Shown piece after piece: positions 1 through 9,917 of a DNA stretch of 64,000 nt (positions are counted from its first letter, which is position 1; every line of letters starts with the position of its first letter). The notes below the pieces were generated by a model. It saw only the letters and a program-made list of their open reading frames with translations, made no database searches and was not told the DNA's origin. The stretch comes from an uncultured Flavobacteriaceae bacterium. Its GTDB lineage: Bacteria; Bacteroidota; Bacteroidia; Flavobacteriales; Flavobacteriaceae. Position numbers and translations under genes: made by a program. The stretch covers positions 23,382-87,381 of the forward strand of contig CANKYF010000018.1 of assembly GCA_947487895.1 (NCBI GenBank), given 5' to 3'.

Positions 1-131
1 ATGCTTCAATACTAAATGATTTAAAAAATGTTTGGAAAACCGAAATCACAAAAGCGCGTGGAGAAGGCAATCCAAAAGTTTACAGATATACAGTTGACAG
101 CGAATCCATTTCAAATTATAAAAGTAAATAA
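1..131 (+). CDS. C-terminal end of an unknown protein (5' truncated by window)
   Basis: The reading frame is open from base 3 to a TAA at 129-131 and gives the last 42 residues of a hydrophilic protein rich in Lys, Glu and Asn. The stop lies two bases before the ATG of the GH28 gene, so the two are probably one transcription unit and the truncated gene is likely part of the same carbohydrate locus. The fragment carries no motif I recognise, so I assign no function. Confidence 0.55.
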   Translation, partial: ASILNDLKNVWKTEITKARGEGNPKVYRYTVDSESISNYKSK

Positions 132-133
132 CA

Positions 134-1501
134 ATGAGAAAAACCATAGTAATCTGCCTAATGTTAGTTCAAACTTTAGTCTTCGCAACAGACTTTAATG
201 TATTAGATTATGGTGCTAAAGCCAATGGCGTAACAAAAGACACTAAAGCAGTTCAAGCAGCTATAAATGCTTGCACAGAAAATGGTGGTGGTAAGGTTGT
301 TATTCCTGCTGGTAAAACAGTGGTTATAGGAACGATCTATTTAAAAGATTATGTCACATTATATTTAGAAAATGGTGCCGTTTTACTAGGAAGTCCAGAT
401 ATAGCAGACTATACAACAGATACACACAAAAACATGTATAAAAACGAACCACATATGGATCGTTGTTTAATCTTTGCGAAAGATGCTAAATCTTTTAGTA
501 TTAAAGGCGAAGGAACTATAGACGGAAATGGTCATACCAAAAACTTTACTAGAGAGAAAGGTGGACGCCCTATGATGATTCGTTTTTTAAGATGTAATGA
601 TATTTATATTGAAGGAGTTGCTCTAATAAACCCTGCCGCTTGGACCTCAGCTTGGTTGTATTGTAATGAAATTGTAGTTGAAGGCATTAAAATTGTTAGT
701 AGAGTCAATAACAATGGTGATGGTTTAGATTTTGATGGTTGCACTAATGTTAGAGTTAGCAATAGTTCTTTTGATACTAGTGATGATTCTATTTGCTTAC
801 AAACATCCCATCCTGATTTTCCATGTAAAGATATAGTAGTAACTAACTGTGTTTTCACTAGCAAATGGGCAGGTTTACGTATTGGATTATCTTCTAGAGG
901 AGATTTTGAATCTGTTACCGTTTCTAATTGCACCTTTCATGACATTCAAGATTCTGGCTTAAAAATTCAAATGAATGAAGGCGGTGAAATGAAAAATATG
1001 GCATTTTCAAATCTAGTAATGAAAAATGTACCAAGACCTGTTTTTATGACTTTCTGCCAACAAAGAGCAGGCGTTGATGCTCCATTGGAAATGTTACCAA
1101 TGAAAGCAATGCATGGCTTTTTGTTTTCAGATTTTATAATTGACAACCGTGAGCTGGATAAAAATTCGGCTTTTTTTATTACAGGCATGCCCAATCATTA
1201 TATTGAAGACATCCATATAAACAACATACAAATGACAGTTTCTGGAGGAGGCACTACTGAAGACACCAACAAAACCATTAAAGAATACACCTTAGAAACT
1301 TTAGGTGATTGGTGGCCAGAATTTCATCTTGTTGGCACATTGCCTGCACATGGTATTTATGCACGTCATATAAAGGGATTACTAATCAACAATGTTAATG
1401 TAAATACCGTTTCAAAAGATGAAAGACCTACCGTTGTTTTTGATGATGTGATTGATGGAACTCTGTTAAATATTTTTTCCAATAGAAAGAAAATTCATTA
1501 A
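134..1501 (+). CDS. Glycoside hydrolase family 28 (polygalacturonase-like), secreted
   Basis: 455 residues. A signal peptide (about residues 1-18) precedes the pectate-lyase-like start FNVLDYGAKANG and a right-handed beta-helix. GH28 members hydrolyse galacturonan or rhamnogalacturonan. Visible catalytic elements are NGDGLD (Asp196, equivalent to the NTD motif) and, 21 residues on, SDD (Asp217, Asp218), the usual spacing. The usual GHG histidine segment appears to be replaced by WAG near residue 246, and the RIK segment by LKIQ near residue 320, so substrate or mode may differ from classical endopolygalacturonase. The gene starts two bases after the preceding stop and converges on the GH43 gene; no terminator is obvious in the 89-bp gap. 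Confidence 0.85.
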   Translation: MRKTIVICLMLVQTLVFATDFNVLDYGAKANGVTKDTKAVQAAINACTENGGGKVVIPAGKTVVIGTIYLKDYVTLYLENGAVLLGSPDIADYTTDTHKNMYKNEPHMDRCLIFAKDAKSFSIKGEGTIDGNGHTKNFTREKGGRPMMIRFLRCNDIYIEGVALINPAAWTSAWLYCNEIVVEGIKIVSRVNNNGDGLDFDGCTNVRVSNSSFDTSDDSICLQTSHPDFPCKDIVVTNCVFTSKWAGLRIGLSSRGDFESVTVSNCTFHDIQDSGLKIQMNEGGEMKNMAFSNLVMKNVPRPVFMTFCQQRAGVDAPLEMLPMKAMHGFLFSDFIIDNRELDKNSAFFITGMPNHYIEDIHINNIQMTVSGGGTTEDTNKTIKEYTLETLGDWWPEFHLVGTLPAHGIYARHIKGLLINNVNVNTVSKDERPTVVFDDVIDGTLLNIFSNRKKIH

Positions 1502-1590
1502 ACTCTTAACTCACAAATTTATCTTTTCAAATCTTACCTTTTTCTCTTGGGGTAATATTATTTTTAACTAGTTTATAGATTAGAATTATA

Positions 1591-3198
1591 TTATTTATAC
1601 TCAAACCAATCGAAAACAGCTTTCGCTTTGGAAGGCACTCCATTACTAGTTGCATACATGCCTACATAAAGCCCATTAAACCTTAAAGAAATCTCATCTG
1701 CTAAATTGGAAAGGTCTTGCTCGTTTCCAATAGTTTTAAAATCAGTTCCGTTTGTACTAAAACTGAAAGTAGCTTTATTATGTTCTTGAGTGCTAATTTT
1801 AAATACCACAGATCTTTTATCGCATAATTCTCTTGCAACAATCTTTTTGCCATTAATAGTCGTCTTTATCAACTGTATTTCATTAGTATTCTTTAAGAGT
1901 TGATAGTGCGAATCATGTGTTCTATAAAGTACTAACCCAACTTTTTCATTAGGTTTTAACTTACCAGAAGTAAACGAAGTTGATGCTGTAAAAACATGAT
2001 CTAATACCCGCTTTGCAATAAAACTTGGTTGTTCCTTTTTCTCAATAACATCTGGTCTAATGTCAATAACTAATTTACTATCCCTCAGTTTATACCATTT
2101 TTGAGTGGGCGTTTTTAAAAAATTCCATTCTAACCCCAAACTAGTCCCATTAAAATCATCATTTACAGGGTTTTTAGACTGGGGTATCCAAAATAAATTA
2201 GGTCGTTTTTGTTCTTTTTTTAAAATCTCAAAACCAGGATTGAACACAGGTGTCATATCTTGAAATGTAATAGGAACTAAATAAGTTTCTCTAGCCAAAA
2301 TGGAATATCCATCTACCTGTTTTTTGGCATGTAAGACAGCCCACCAATTGCCTTTTTGAGTTTGAACCAAATCGGTATGTCCTACTGCCCAAATAGGGTA
2401 TTCTTTTCCTAAATGTCTATGTGTAAAAACAGGATTGGCATCATCAGGAACATAAGGCCCCCATATATTATCACTATGAAACACTGTTGTTGCGTGATAA
2501 AAAGACGTTCCGCCTTCTGCTACCATAAGTAGATATTTACCGTTTATTTTATATAAATGAGGCCCTTCTGTCCATTTAGCATTAGAAGCATGACCAAAAG
2601 TTAATACTTTTCTTTTCCCAACTAATTTTCCTGTTTTTAAATCTAATTCTTGAAGCCAGATAAAAGATTCTCCAATCCATTTTTTACCTTCTTTGACATT
2701 TTCATTCCCTGTATAATAGCATGTGCCATCGTCATCCCAAAATAAGGAAGGGTCTATTCCTGGAGCATTTTCTAACCAAACAGGATCAGACCAAGGTCCT
2801 GCAGGATTTGTGGCTGTAATATAAAAATTACCTCCACATTCTACACAGGTATTAATGATATAAAAAACACCATCATAATAACGAATTGTAGGGGCATAAA
2901 CGCCTCTAGAATCATTAACTTCTTTCGGTATATTTACTTGATCTGGACGTGTGATACCATAGCCTATTAATTTCCAATTTACTAAATCTTTACTATGATG
3001 AATAGGGATACCTGGAAACCATTCAAATGATGAGTTTACTAAATAGAAATCATCTCCAACACTACATATACTGGGGTCTGGATAAAACCCTGGCAAAATT
3101 GGATTGGTATATTTTTCAGGAATTGTTTGTGCTATTAAACTTTTAAAAAAAAATAGTGTTAGTATACCCCCTAATGATATTTTATGTTTAAATTTCAT
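1591..3198 (-). CDS. Glycoside hydrolase family 43 (xylosidase/arabinofuranosidase-like), exported
   Basis: 535 residues. A signal peptide ends near LIAQ (residue 24). The N-terminal five-bladed propeller shows all three GH43 catalytic acids: Asp41 in YPDPS (base), Asp149 in IDPSLF (pKa modulator) and Glu211 in WTEGPH (acid). A C-terminal beta-sandwich of about 200 residues follows, as in the two-domain xylosidase/arabinofuranosidase branch. It probably trims arabinose or xylose side chains in the periplasm. It is the last gene of the - strand series sigma-FecR-SusC-SusD-sulfatase-GH43. A gap of 149 bp separates it from the sulfatase and holds an imperfect hairpin (3274-3307). The specific substrate cannot be read from sequence. 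Confidence 0.92.
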   Translation of the reverse strand: MKFKHKISLGGILTLFFFKSLIAQTIPEKYTNPILPGFYPDPSICSVGDDFYLVNSSFEWFPGIPIHHSKDLVNWKLIGYGITRPDQVNIPKEVNDSRGVYAPTIRYYDGVFYIINTCVECGGNFYITATNPAGPWSDPVWLENAPGIDPSLFWDDDGTCYYTGNENVKEGKKWIGESFIWLQELDLKTGKLVGKRKVLTFGHASNAKWTEGPHLYKINGKYLLMVAEGGTSFYHATTVFHSDNIWGPYVPDDANPVFTHRHLGKEYPIWAVGHTDLVQTQKGNWWAVLHAKKQVDGYSILARETYLVPITFQDMTPVFNPGFEILKKEQKRPNLFWIPQSKNPVNDDFNGTSLGLEWNFLKTPTQKWYKLRDSKLVIDIRPDVIEKKEQPSFIAKRVLDHVFTASTSFTSGKLKPNEKVGLVLYRTHDSHYQLLKNTNEIQLIKTTINGKKIVARELCDKRSVVFKISTQEHNKATFSFSTNGTDFKTIGNEQDLSNLADEISLRFNGLYVGMYATSNGVPSKAKAVFDWFEYK

Positions 3199-3273
3199 AG
3201 CATGTCTTATACTTTAAACGAATTGAAATTACTGTAGAATAAACAAGAAATAGTATAACTCTTTTAATAAGAT

Positions 3274-3307
3274 TATAGAGAATGAAGTTTTACCTCCATT
3301 CCCTATA
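3274..3307 (-). other. Imperfect hairpin between sulfatase and GH43 genes
   Basis: The arms tatagagaatg and cattccctata pair over 11 positions with one mismatch around a 12-base loop. There is no T-tract after it on the - strand, so it may be an mRNA-processing or stability element rather than a terminator. It may also be chance. Confidence 0.3.
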
Positions 3308-3347
3308 AAATACTCTAAAACTAAACTAACTTGGTTTTTAAAATGTT

Positions 3348-4805
3348 TTAATCTAAATTCTTTTGAGGAACTTTTACATGCAAATTATTACTCATTTTGA
3401 CTAACTCATTTTTTAACTCATTAACTTTTTCTGGATTTTCGCTTACCAAATTATCTGCTTCAGATATATCTTCTTTTAAATTATAAAGCTCATAGGTTTC
3501 GGTTTCATAGAAATAGATTAATTTCCAATCACCTTTTCTTATGGCTTGCCCTGGTGTCCATCCACTAGTATGATAATGTGGATAATCCCAAAATAAGACT
3601 TCATGAACTGAATTTTGATTACCCTCTAATAATGGTTTTAAACTAACACCATCTTTATGCTGTTCTGGCAGTTTTGGCAAATCTAGTACATCTAATATAG
3701 TAGGAAACAAATCCATGCTTATTACTGGAGCATCAATTTTCTCTCCAACATTTTCATTAGGTTTTTTTATAATTAGAGGTACTTTTATTCCACCTTCATA
3801 TGCCCAACCTTTACCAGCTCTTAAAGGCTTCACACTTGTTGGAGGTATCCAATTGGATTCTGTTGTTGACAAGCCTCCATTGTCTGAAGTAAAAACAATA
3901 AGTGTATTTTTATCAAGCCCTAAAACGTTTATTTTATCTAAGAGCCTTCCAACATTTTCATCTAAAGCGTATACCATGGAGGCATATTCATCACTGTACT
4001 GATTTTGTACCGTTATTGAGTTGCCTTCAACTTTTGTAATTGGTAAACTATCTATTAATAGTTTTCTTTTTTCTTTAAATTTAGCTATGTGTTTTTTACT
4101 AGCTTCAATAGGTGTGTGAACTGTATAATAAGCCAAGTACAACAAAAACGGATTGTTTTTATTTTCTTCTATAAAGTTAATAGATGCATCGGTTAATCTA
4201 TCCGTTAGGTATTCACCATCTGGACCATCTGCAAGTTTAGGATTTTTATATGGCGCATAATAACCACCAGGTGGTTGCCCCATATGATGCCCTCCTATAT
4301 TAATATCAAAGCCTTGGTCTTCTGGAAAAAAACCAACATCACCTAAATGCCATTTTCCAGCAAAAAAAGTTTTGTATTTATGTTCTTTTAAAGCTTCTGC
4401 AATGGTAACTTCTTCTAAAGGCAATTGATTTAAATCTGTGACACCTAATAATTTTTTATTGTTTAGATCATGACCAGGTATCCAATCGGTTATCCCAACT
4501 CTTGAGGGATATTTCCCCGTAATAAGAGCTGCTCTTGTTGGTGAACAAACTGGGCTTGGCGTATAAGCATTTGTGAAAACATGACTTTCTGATGCAAATT
4601 TATCAATGTTAGGCGTTTCGTAAAAACTACTACCGTAACATCCTAAATCTGTCCATCCTAGATCGTCAACTAATATAAAAACGATATTCTTATGAGGCAC
4701 CTCATCAAATGTGTTTTTGTTTTCAGTATTTATTTTTTTATCAGATTTACATCCAATACTAAAAACAAGCATAAAATTGATTAAAACCCAAGTTATTTTT
4801 TTCAT
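3348..4805 (-). CDS. Family S1 sulfatase, lipoprotein
   Basis: 485 residues. The lipobox FSIGC (Cys19) predicts a lipoprotein. The alkaline-phosphatase-like fold begins with the metal ligands Asp47-Asp48 (VDDLG). The formylglycine signature is C-S-P-T-R (Cys87-Arg91), so the enzyme needs a cysteine-type maturase encoded elsewhere. GKWHLGD and the C-terminal DGVSLKPLL segments are typical of S1 arylsulfatases acting on polysaccharides. Its place between SusD and a GH43 indicates that the target glycan is sulfated, which suggests an algal source. The S1 subfamily and regiospecificity cannot be set by eye. Confidence 0.93.
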   Translation of the reverse strand: MKKITWVLINFMLVFSIGCKSDKKINTENKNTFDEVPHKNIVFILVDDLGWTDLGCYGSSFYETPNIDKFASESHVFTNAYTPSPVCSPTRAALITGKYPSRVGITDWIPGHDLNNKKLLGVTDLNQLPLEEVTIAEALKEHKYKTFFAGKWHLGDVGFFPEDQGFDINIGGHHMGQPPGGYYAPYKNPKLADGPDGEYLTDRLTDASINFIEENKNNPFLLYLAYYTVHTPIEASKKHIAKFKEKRKLLIDSLPITKVEGNSITVQNQYSDEYASMVYALDENVGRLLDKINVLGLDKNTLIVFTSDNGGLSTTESNWIPPTSVKPLRAGKGWAYEGGIKVPLIIKKPNENVGEKIDAPVISMDLFPTILDVLDLPKLPEQHKDGVSLKPLLEGNQNSVHEVLFWDYPHYHTSGWTPGQAIRKGDWKLIYFYETETYELYNLKEDISEADNLVSENPEKVNELKNELVKMSNNLHVKVPQKNLD

Positions 4806-4852
4806 GTTTAAATTCTGTTTGAGATGATCTCGTTTTTATAACTTCTAACAAA

Positions 4853-4881
4853 TAACTCCTCTACACTATGTAGAGGAGTTA
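4853..4881 (-). terminator. Strong hairpin after susD
   Basis: A perfect 13-bp stem (taactcctctaca / tgtagaggagtta) with a 3-base loop lies just past the susD stop on the - strand and is followed by ATTTGTT. It is either a weak terminator or a 3'-protecting hairpin that lowers expression of the downstream sulfatase and GH43 relative to susC/susD. Confidence 0.6.
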
Positions 4882-4889
4882 CATTTTAG

Positions 4890-6356
4890 TTATTCTGGAT
4901 ATCCTGTGTTTTGATCTAAATTAGGGTTGTTGTCTCTTTGCGCTTGAGGTATTGGATATAGAACTTGATGTGATTGAGCCGCTTTCCCTCTACTAATAGC
5001 ACTTTGTATAAATTTACCATGTCTTATTAGGTCTTCTCTCCTTAATCCTTCTATACTCAATTCACGACCTCTTTCTGCCAGTATAAAATCCCTTAAAGCT
5101 TCTTTAGATGCAAAATCTGTCAATAATACATCAGGTATACCAGCTCTATCTCTAATAGCATTAATTAAATCTATGCTGGGTTGGGTTGGTCCATCTAATT
5201 CATTTATTGCTTCAGCTCTTGCTAAAATAATATCTGCCAACCTCACAAACGGGACATCATTTCCATGATTATTTCCAGAGGCATTTGGGTCTGGGGTGTA
5301 TTTAAAACTGCGAATATCATCTAAAGCTGCACCACCCGAATCTCTGTCTAGCGGTGTTAAAACACCAGTTGTAGTTGGTGTATACTCTGTAATGAAATGA
5401 TCTCTTCTAAGATCACCTGACTCATAAGTTTCGTAAAAAGCTGTATACGTTCTAAATTGCGCTCCAAAATTAGACCAATTAGATTGTATTGGATAATTGG
5501 GAGGAAACGCATGTGGCATATAAACATTGTTTTGATTAGAGCCAACTAAGCTTTCAAAAGTATAAATAAACTCATTATTATCTTCACCTTCTACAGAGAA
5601 GAGTTTTGTTATATCGCCATATAGTTCATACCCTAAACCTATGACCTCTTGTGCTGCATCTGCTGCTTTTTGCCATTCTTTATTATTCAAATAAAACTTT
5701 GTTAAAAGCGCATAAGCACTTCCTTTGTTTGCTCTACTAGAAACGCCTCCTGCATCTAAATTATCTGCTGCAAACATAAAATCTGCTTCTACATAGTTTC
5801 TATATTCTTGTTCTGTGGGTCTCGGGGTTTCTTTACCAATCGCTTCAATTTCATCTAGTGATGCACCATCTGGAATTTCAATAATTGGTGTAGGCCCAAA
5901 TGAATTATGAAGAATATAATAAGACATGCTTCTAATAAACCTTGCTTCTGCTATTATTTTATTAGATGCAGCCTCATCAAGACCATCTAAACCATTTACA
6001 ACAGATATTACATTGTTTGCTGCTGCTATGGCCTCATAAAACCTGTTATACTGATTGTTAAAATAAGCTACCGAAGGATCCCATGTAAAATTTATGATTG
6101 GTAACACTCGGCCGTTAAGCCCTCCCCCAGTTTCCCATGTCTCATCTGTAGGCAACTGTGTTAGTACAAAATAATCAATAGCCTCAAAATTTGTTAAAAT
6201 CAATTCGCTATATGCACCCGTTAACAAAGCATCAATACCTGCTTGGTCTTGTAGAAAAACACCTGGATCATATTCTGTAAAAACTTCTTCTTCTAAAAAA
6301 TTCTCACAATTCGTTAATGTAAAAATTACTATTATGCTAAATATATATTTTTTCAT
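4890..6356 (-). CDS. SusD/RagB-family glycan-binding lipoprotein
   Basis: 488 residues from the chosen ATG at 6356. An in-frame start at 6380 exists but overlaps susC and places extra residues before the signal peptide MKKYIFSI. The lipobox LTNC (Cys17) anchors the protein to the outer membrane, where SusD proteins act as the lid of the SusC transporter. The TPR-like helices and the C-terminal segment LAERGRELSIEGLRREDLIRHG-type (around residue 430) are hallmarks of the family. It starts 10 bases after the susC stop and so is co-transcribed and translated with it. It binds an oligosaccharide of unknown structure. Confidence 0.95.
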   Translation of the reverse strand: MKKYIFSIIVIFTLTNCENFLEEEVFTEYDPGVFLQDQAGIDALLTGAYSELILTNFEAIDYFVLTQLPTDETWETGGGLNGRVLPIINFTWDPSVAYFNNQYNRFYEAIAAANNVISVVNGLDGLDEAASNKIIAEARFIRSMSYYILHNSFGPTPIIEIPDGASLDEIEAIGKETPRPTEQEYRNYVEADFMFAADNLDAGGVSSRANKGSAYALLTKFYLNNKEWQKAADAAQEVIGLGYELYGDITKLFSVEGEDNNEFIYTFESLVGSNQNNVYMPHAFPPNYPIQSNWSNFGAQFRTYTAFYETYESGDLRRDHFITEYTPTTTGVLTPLDRDSGGAALDDIRSFKYTPDPNASGNNHGNDVPFVRLADIILARAEAINELDGPTQPSIDLINAIRDRAGIPDVLLTDFASKEALRDFILAERGRELSIEGLRREDLIRHGKFIQSAISRGKAAQSHQVLYPIPQAQRDNNPNLDQNTGYPE

Positions 6357-6366
6357 TGCCTTATTT

Positions 6367-9300
6367 TTAAAATTTAACATCTAAACCAATTCTAACCGTT
6401 TTTGCTAGAGGGTAGCTATTGTAACTACTTCTTGTAACTCCAGTCCCTTCAGCACTAGCATCTGGATCGTATCCTTCAAAATCTGTTATAGTGAATACGT
6501 TATCAGCTGCAACAAAGAGATTTAACGAAGTAATCCCCCAATACCCTTTTACAGGTACATTATAACCAAGAGTTATATTTTTTAATCTTATGAAAGAAGC
6601 ATCTACAACTGTTAATGAATTTATTTTACGTGCACCACCATAAACATCTGAATTCTCTCCTGATGGTAAACTGTTTGATGGGTTAGATGTTGTCCATCTG
6701 TCTTGGTAGTATTGAGATATAGAATTTCTAGCTGAATTGGTTGGATATAATGATTCGGTAACGTTTGCATCTAGAGATTCGATACCTTGTACGCCTTGTA
6801 AAAAGATTTCAAGAGAGAAATTTTTATATTTAAAATTGTTGTTAAAACCAAATGTTAAATCTGGAAATGGATCACCTAATACTACTCTATCATTGGCATC
6901 TACATCACCATCCATATCTTGGTCAACAAAACGCGGCATTCCTGGTGAAAACGTTGGAGTTGCTGAATTAGCAATATCATCACCTGTTTGAAAAATACCA
7001 TCTATTTCATAACCGTAAAATGCCTGAAGCGGAGAACCTTCTCTAACAATAGTATATTGGGTTATAAAAGTACCAATTTCACCTCCTATAATTTCTTCAG
7101 TAAAGTCGGGTAACTCTATGACTTCATTTTTTAAGAATGATAGATTTAAATTAGTTGTCCATTTAAAATCTTCTTTATCGATATTGATACTTCTTAGGCT
7201 GAAATCTAAACCCTTATTTTGTACTTCTCCTAAATTGATTCGTACACTATTAAACCCAACAACTGAAGGCAAGGGTTTATTAAAAAGTTGATCTGATGTC
7301 TTTCTATTAAAATAATCAATAGAACCAGTAATCCTATTGTTTATTAGCCCGTAATCAATACCAACATTTATCTCTTTAGTGGTTTCCCATTTTAAATCTG
7401 GATTTGGTAATCTTGCAGCCACAACTCCTTGTGCTATATTACCTCCAAAAACGGCATTATTACCACCAGAGACTAATGTTTGTCTGGTCTCAAAATTCTC
7501 AATACCCTGATTACCTAATTCTCCGTAACCAATTCTAAGTTTAAGATTGTTAATGGTTTTATTATCGTTTAAAAAGGGCTCTTCACTTATTTTCCATCCA
7601 ACTGATGCTGAAGGAAAGAAAGCATATTTATTATTTTCGGCAAATCTAGAAGAACCATCTACTCTAAAAGATGCTGTTAATAGATATTTACCTTTATAAT
7701 CATAAGTTGTACGACCAATAAAACCATTTAATTGATTTTTAATTTTAGAACTTGAAATGGCATCATTTAAATCCCCATTTCCACTTTGCAATAAATTGGT
7801 TCCTGTAGCATCAGAAAGAAAACCTGCGCCACTAGCACCAACTTCACGTATTAAAAACTCTTCTAAGGTAACACCTCCAAAAATGGAAAAATTATGATCT
7901 TCATTAAACGTATTACTGTATTTTAATAAAGCCTCTACCAACCAATGCGAGCCTTCAAGAGAGTTTACTTCAGCAATACCACCTTGTGCTAAACCATTAT
8001 TGGTTACTCGGCTATTGTAAAGATCTGTACGCGAATTATTTGTATCTGCCCCCAAACGTAGTGTCGCGGTAACATTTTCTACAATTTCATAATTCGCATT
8101 TAACGAAGCATAAAACCTATTTATAACGGTTTGATTGTCTATACCATCTATTAATGCTAATGGATTATCTAATGCTATAGAAGCATTTCTAAAATAACGC
8201 CCATTATTATCAAAACCCGAGGAAAGTGTTGGGTCAAATTGAATGGCTGAATTAATAGGACCCGCTCCTTCATTGGCATCATTAGAGAATAAAATATTGT
8301 TGTTGGTTTGTCTCGTATAATTTGCATTCACTGAAACCAATAAGTTTTCTAAAGGTCTGGTTTGCATATTCAATCTAATATTGTATTTCTGACTAGAGGA
8401 ACTTTTCACAATACCCTCTTGGTCAAAATAATTAAGACCTAAATAATAATTTCCTTTATCATTTCCACCAGACATGGATATTTGATGATTTTGAACTGTA
8501 GCATTTTGAAAAATCTCGTTTTGCCAATTAGTTCCAGCTCCAAAAGAAGCTATATCTGCAGCCGAATAAGTTCCAGGGGTTCTAAGATTTACTAGATTTG
8601 CATAGTCTTGAGCGCCTAATACATCCAAATCTTTAGCTACAGATTGAAATCCAGTATACGCACTATATGATAATGTTGTTTTACCAACCCGTCCTTTTTT
8701 AGTGGTAATCAATACCACACCGTTTGAGGCTCGTGTACCATAAATAGCAGCTGATGAAGCGTCTTTTAAAACATCTATAGATTCTATATCTCCAGGACTC
8801 AATGATGATGGGTCTACGCCTGGTAATCCATCTACAACAAAAAGCACAGAATTATCACTATTTATAGAACCTGCACCACGAATTTGCACTTTCAACCCAG
8901 CTCCAGGTGCTGAACTTACCTGACTTACATTAACACCAGATGCCGCACCATTAAGTAATTGAACCGCATCATAATTTGCACCTTGGGTAAAATCTTCTGA
9001 TTTTACTGAGGCTATGGCACCTGTAAGATCTGTTCTCCTTTGTATACCATACCCAACAACTACAACTTCGTCTAAAGCAGCAGCATCTTCCTCTAAAACG
9101 ACATTAATTTCTGTTCTATTATCAACAAAAATCTCCTGAGTTTTATATCCGATATAGGAGAAAACTAAAACTGCGTTTTCATCTTTTAGTGTTAAGGTGA
9201 AATTTCCATCAAAATCCGTTTGGGCACCATTAATAGTTCCTTTTTCCAGAATATTAGCTCCAGATAAAGGCTGACCTGTATCATCTGTGACTACTCCAGA

Positions 9301-9705
9301 CACCTGGTATTCTTGCTTATTAATAATTGGTCTTGGGTGTTGTTCTTTTATAAGTATAGCATTATTAGCCGTTACTGTAATATTAAGATTCCCCTGTGAT
9401 AAGCTACGTTTTAGCAATTTATTTGTACTTATAACACCTCTTTTAAGATGTACCTTAGGAAAATTTTCAAATAGACCTTCTTCGTAAAAAAATCTATAGT
9501 CTGTCTGATTCTTGATAAGTTTGAATACTTCATCAACTGTTAACGTTTTATCTTCTTCTACTTTAATTTTAGAATTTTGCGACACTATATTAGTAGGCGT
9601 TAATGCAAAAATAGTTGTGCAGAATAAGAAAATAAATGTCCTCATAATAATCATTAAGAGCCATTTTCTGGATAGAAAACGGACATCAGTTAATTTAATT
9701 TCCAT
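6367..9705 (-). CDS. SusC/RagA-family TonB-dependent transporter with N-terminal STN domain
   Basis: 1112 residues. The order of parts is: a long N-terminal leader (the second Met pair precedes the hydrophobic segment, residues 21-36); a secretin/TonB short N-terminal (STN) domain at about 50-120; a carboxypeptidase-regulatory-like beta-sandwich at about 134-215 (VSGVVTDDTGQPLSGANI); the SusC signature DEVVVVGYG and plug at about 215-335; then the 22-strand barrel ending in the aromatic C-terminus DVKF. STN-bearing SusC proteins signal to FecR-type anti-sigma factors, and such a pair lies directly upstream, so this one probably both imports glycan and reports its presence. Confidence 0.96.
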   Translation of the reverse strand: MEIKLTDVRFLSRKWLLMIIMRTFIFLFCTTIFALTPTNIVSQNSKIKVEEDKTLTVDEVFKLIKNQTDYRFFYEEGLFENFPKVHLKRGVISTNKLLKRSLSQGNLNITVTANNAILIKEQHPRPIINKQEYQVSGVVTDDTGQPLSGANILEKGTINGAQTDFDGNFTLTLKDENAVLVFSYIGYKTQEIFVDNRTEINVVLEEDAAALDEVVVVGYGIQRRTDLTGAIASVKSEDFTQGANYDAVQLLNGAASGVNVSQVSSAPGAGLKVQIRGAGSINSDNSVLFVVDGLPGVDPSSLSPGDIESIDVLKDASSAAIYGTRASNGVVLITTKKGRVGKTTLSYSAYTGFQSVAKDLDVLGAQDYANLVNLRTPGTYSAADIASFGAGTNWQNEIFQNATVQNHQISMSGGNDKGNYYLGLNYFDQEGIVKSSSSQKYNIRLNMQTRPLENLLVSVNANYTRQTNNNILFSNDANEGAGPINSAIQFDPTLSSGFDNNGRYFRNASIALDNPLALIDGIDNQTVINRFYASLNANYEIVENVTATLRLGADTNNSRTDLYNSRVTNNGLAQGGIAEVNSLEGSHWLVEALLKYSNTFNEDHNFSIFGGVTLEEFLIREVGASGAGFLSDATGTNLLQSGNGDLNDAISSSKIKNQLNGFIGRTTYDYKGKYLLTASFRVDGSSRFAENNKYAFFPSASVGWKISEEPFLNDNKTINNLKLRIGYGELGNQGIENFETRQTLVSGGNNAVFGGNIAQGVVAARLPNPDLKWETTKEINVGIDYGLINNRITGSIDYFNRKTSDQLFNKPLPSVVGFNSVRINLGEVQNKGLDFSLRSINIDKEDFKWTTNLNLSFLKNEVIELPDFTEEIIGGEIGTFITQYTIVREGSPLQAFYGYEIDGIFQTGDDIANSATPTFSPGMPRFVDQDMDGDVDANDRVVLGDPFPDLTFGFNNNFKYKNFSLEIFLQGVQGIESLDANVTESLYPTNSARNSISQYYQDRWTTSNPSNSLPSGENSDVYGGARKINSLTVVDASFIRLKNITLGYNVPVKGYWGITSLNLFVAADNVFTITDFEGYDPDASAEGTGVTRSSYNSYPLAKTVRIGLDVKF

Positions 9706-9917
9706 AAATTTGTGTATTATTTAGTTAGTTAAATACTTTTAATTAATTGATAATAATTCTAAGGGGATAGAGCTTTTTACTTTTGCCGGTTAAACTTTAT
9801 CCTCGTTTTTGTTCTAGTTATTTTATGTCATAGGCTAAAAATTTTAGATGCTTTAATATTTAGTTTAAATTATTTAAGAGGTTTATATACTTAACTTACC
9901 TCGCTATAACTCATTTT

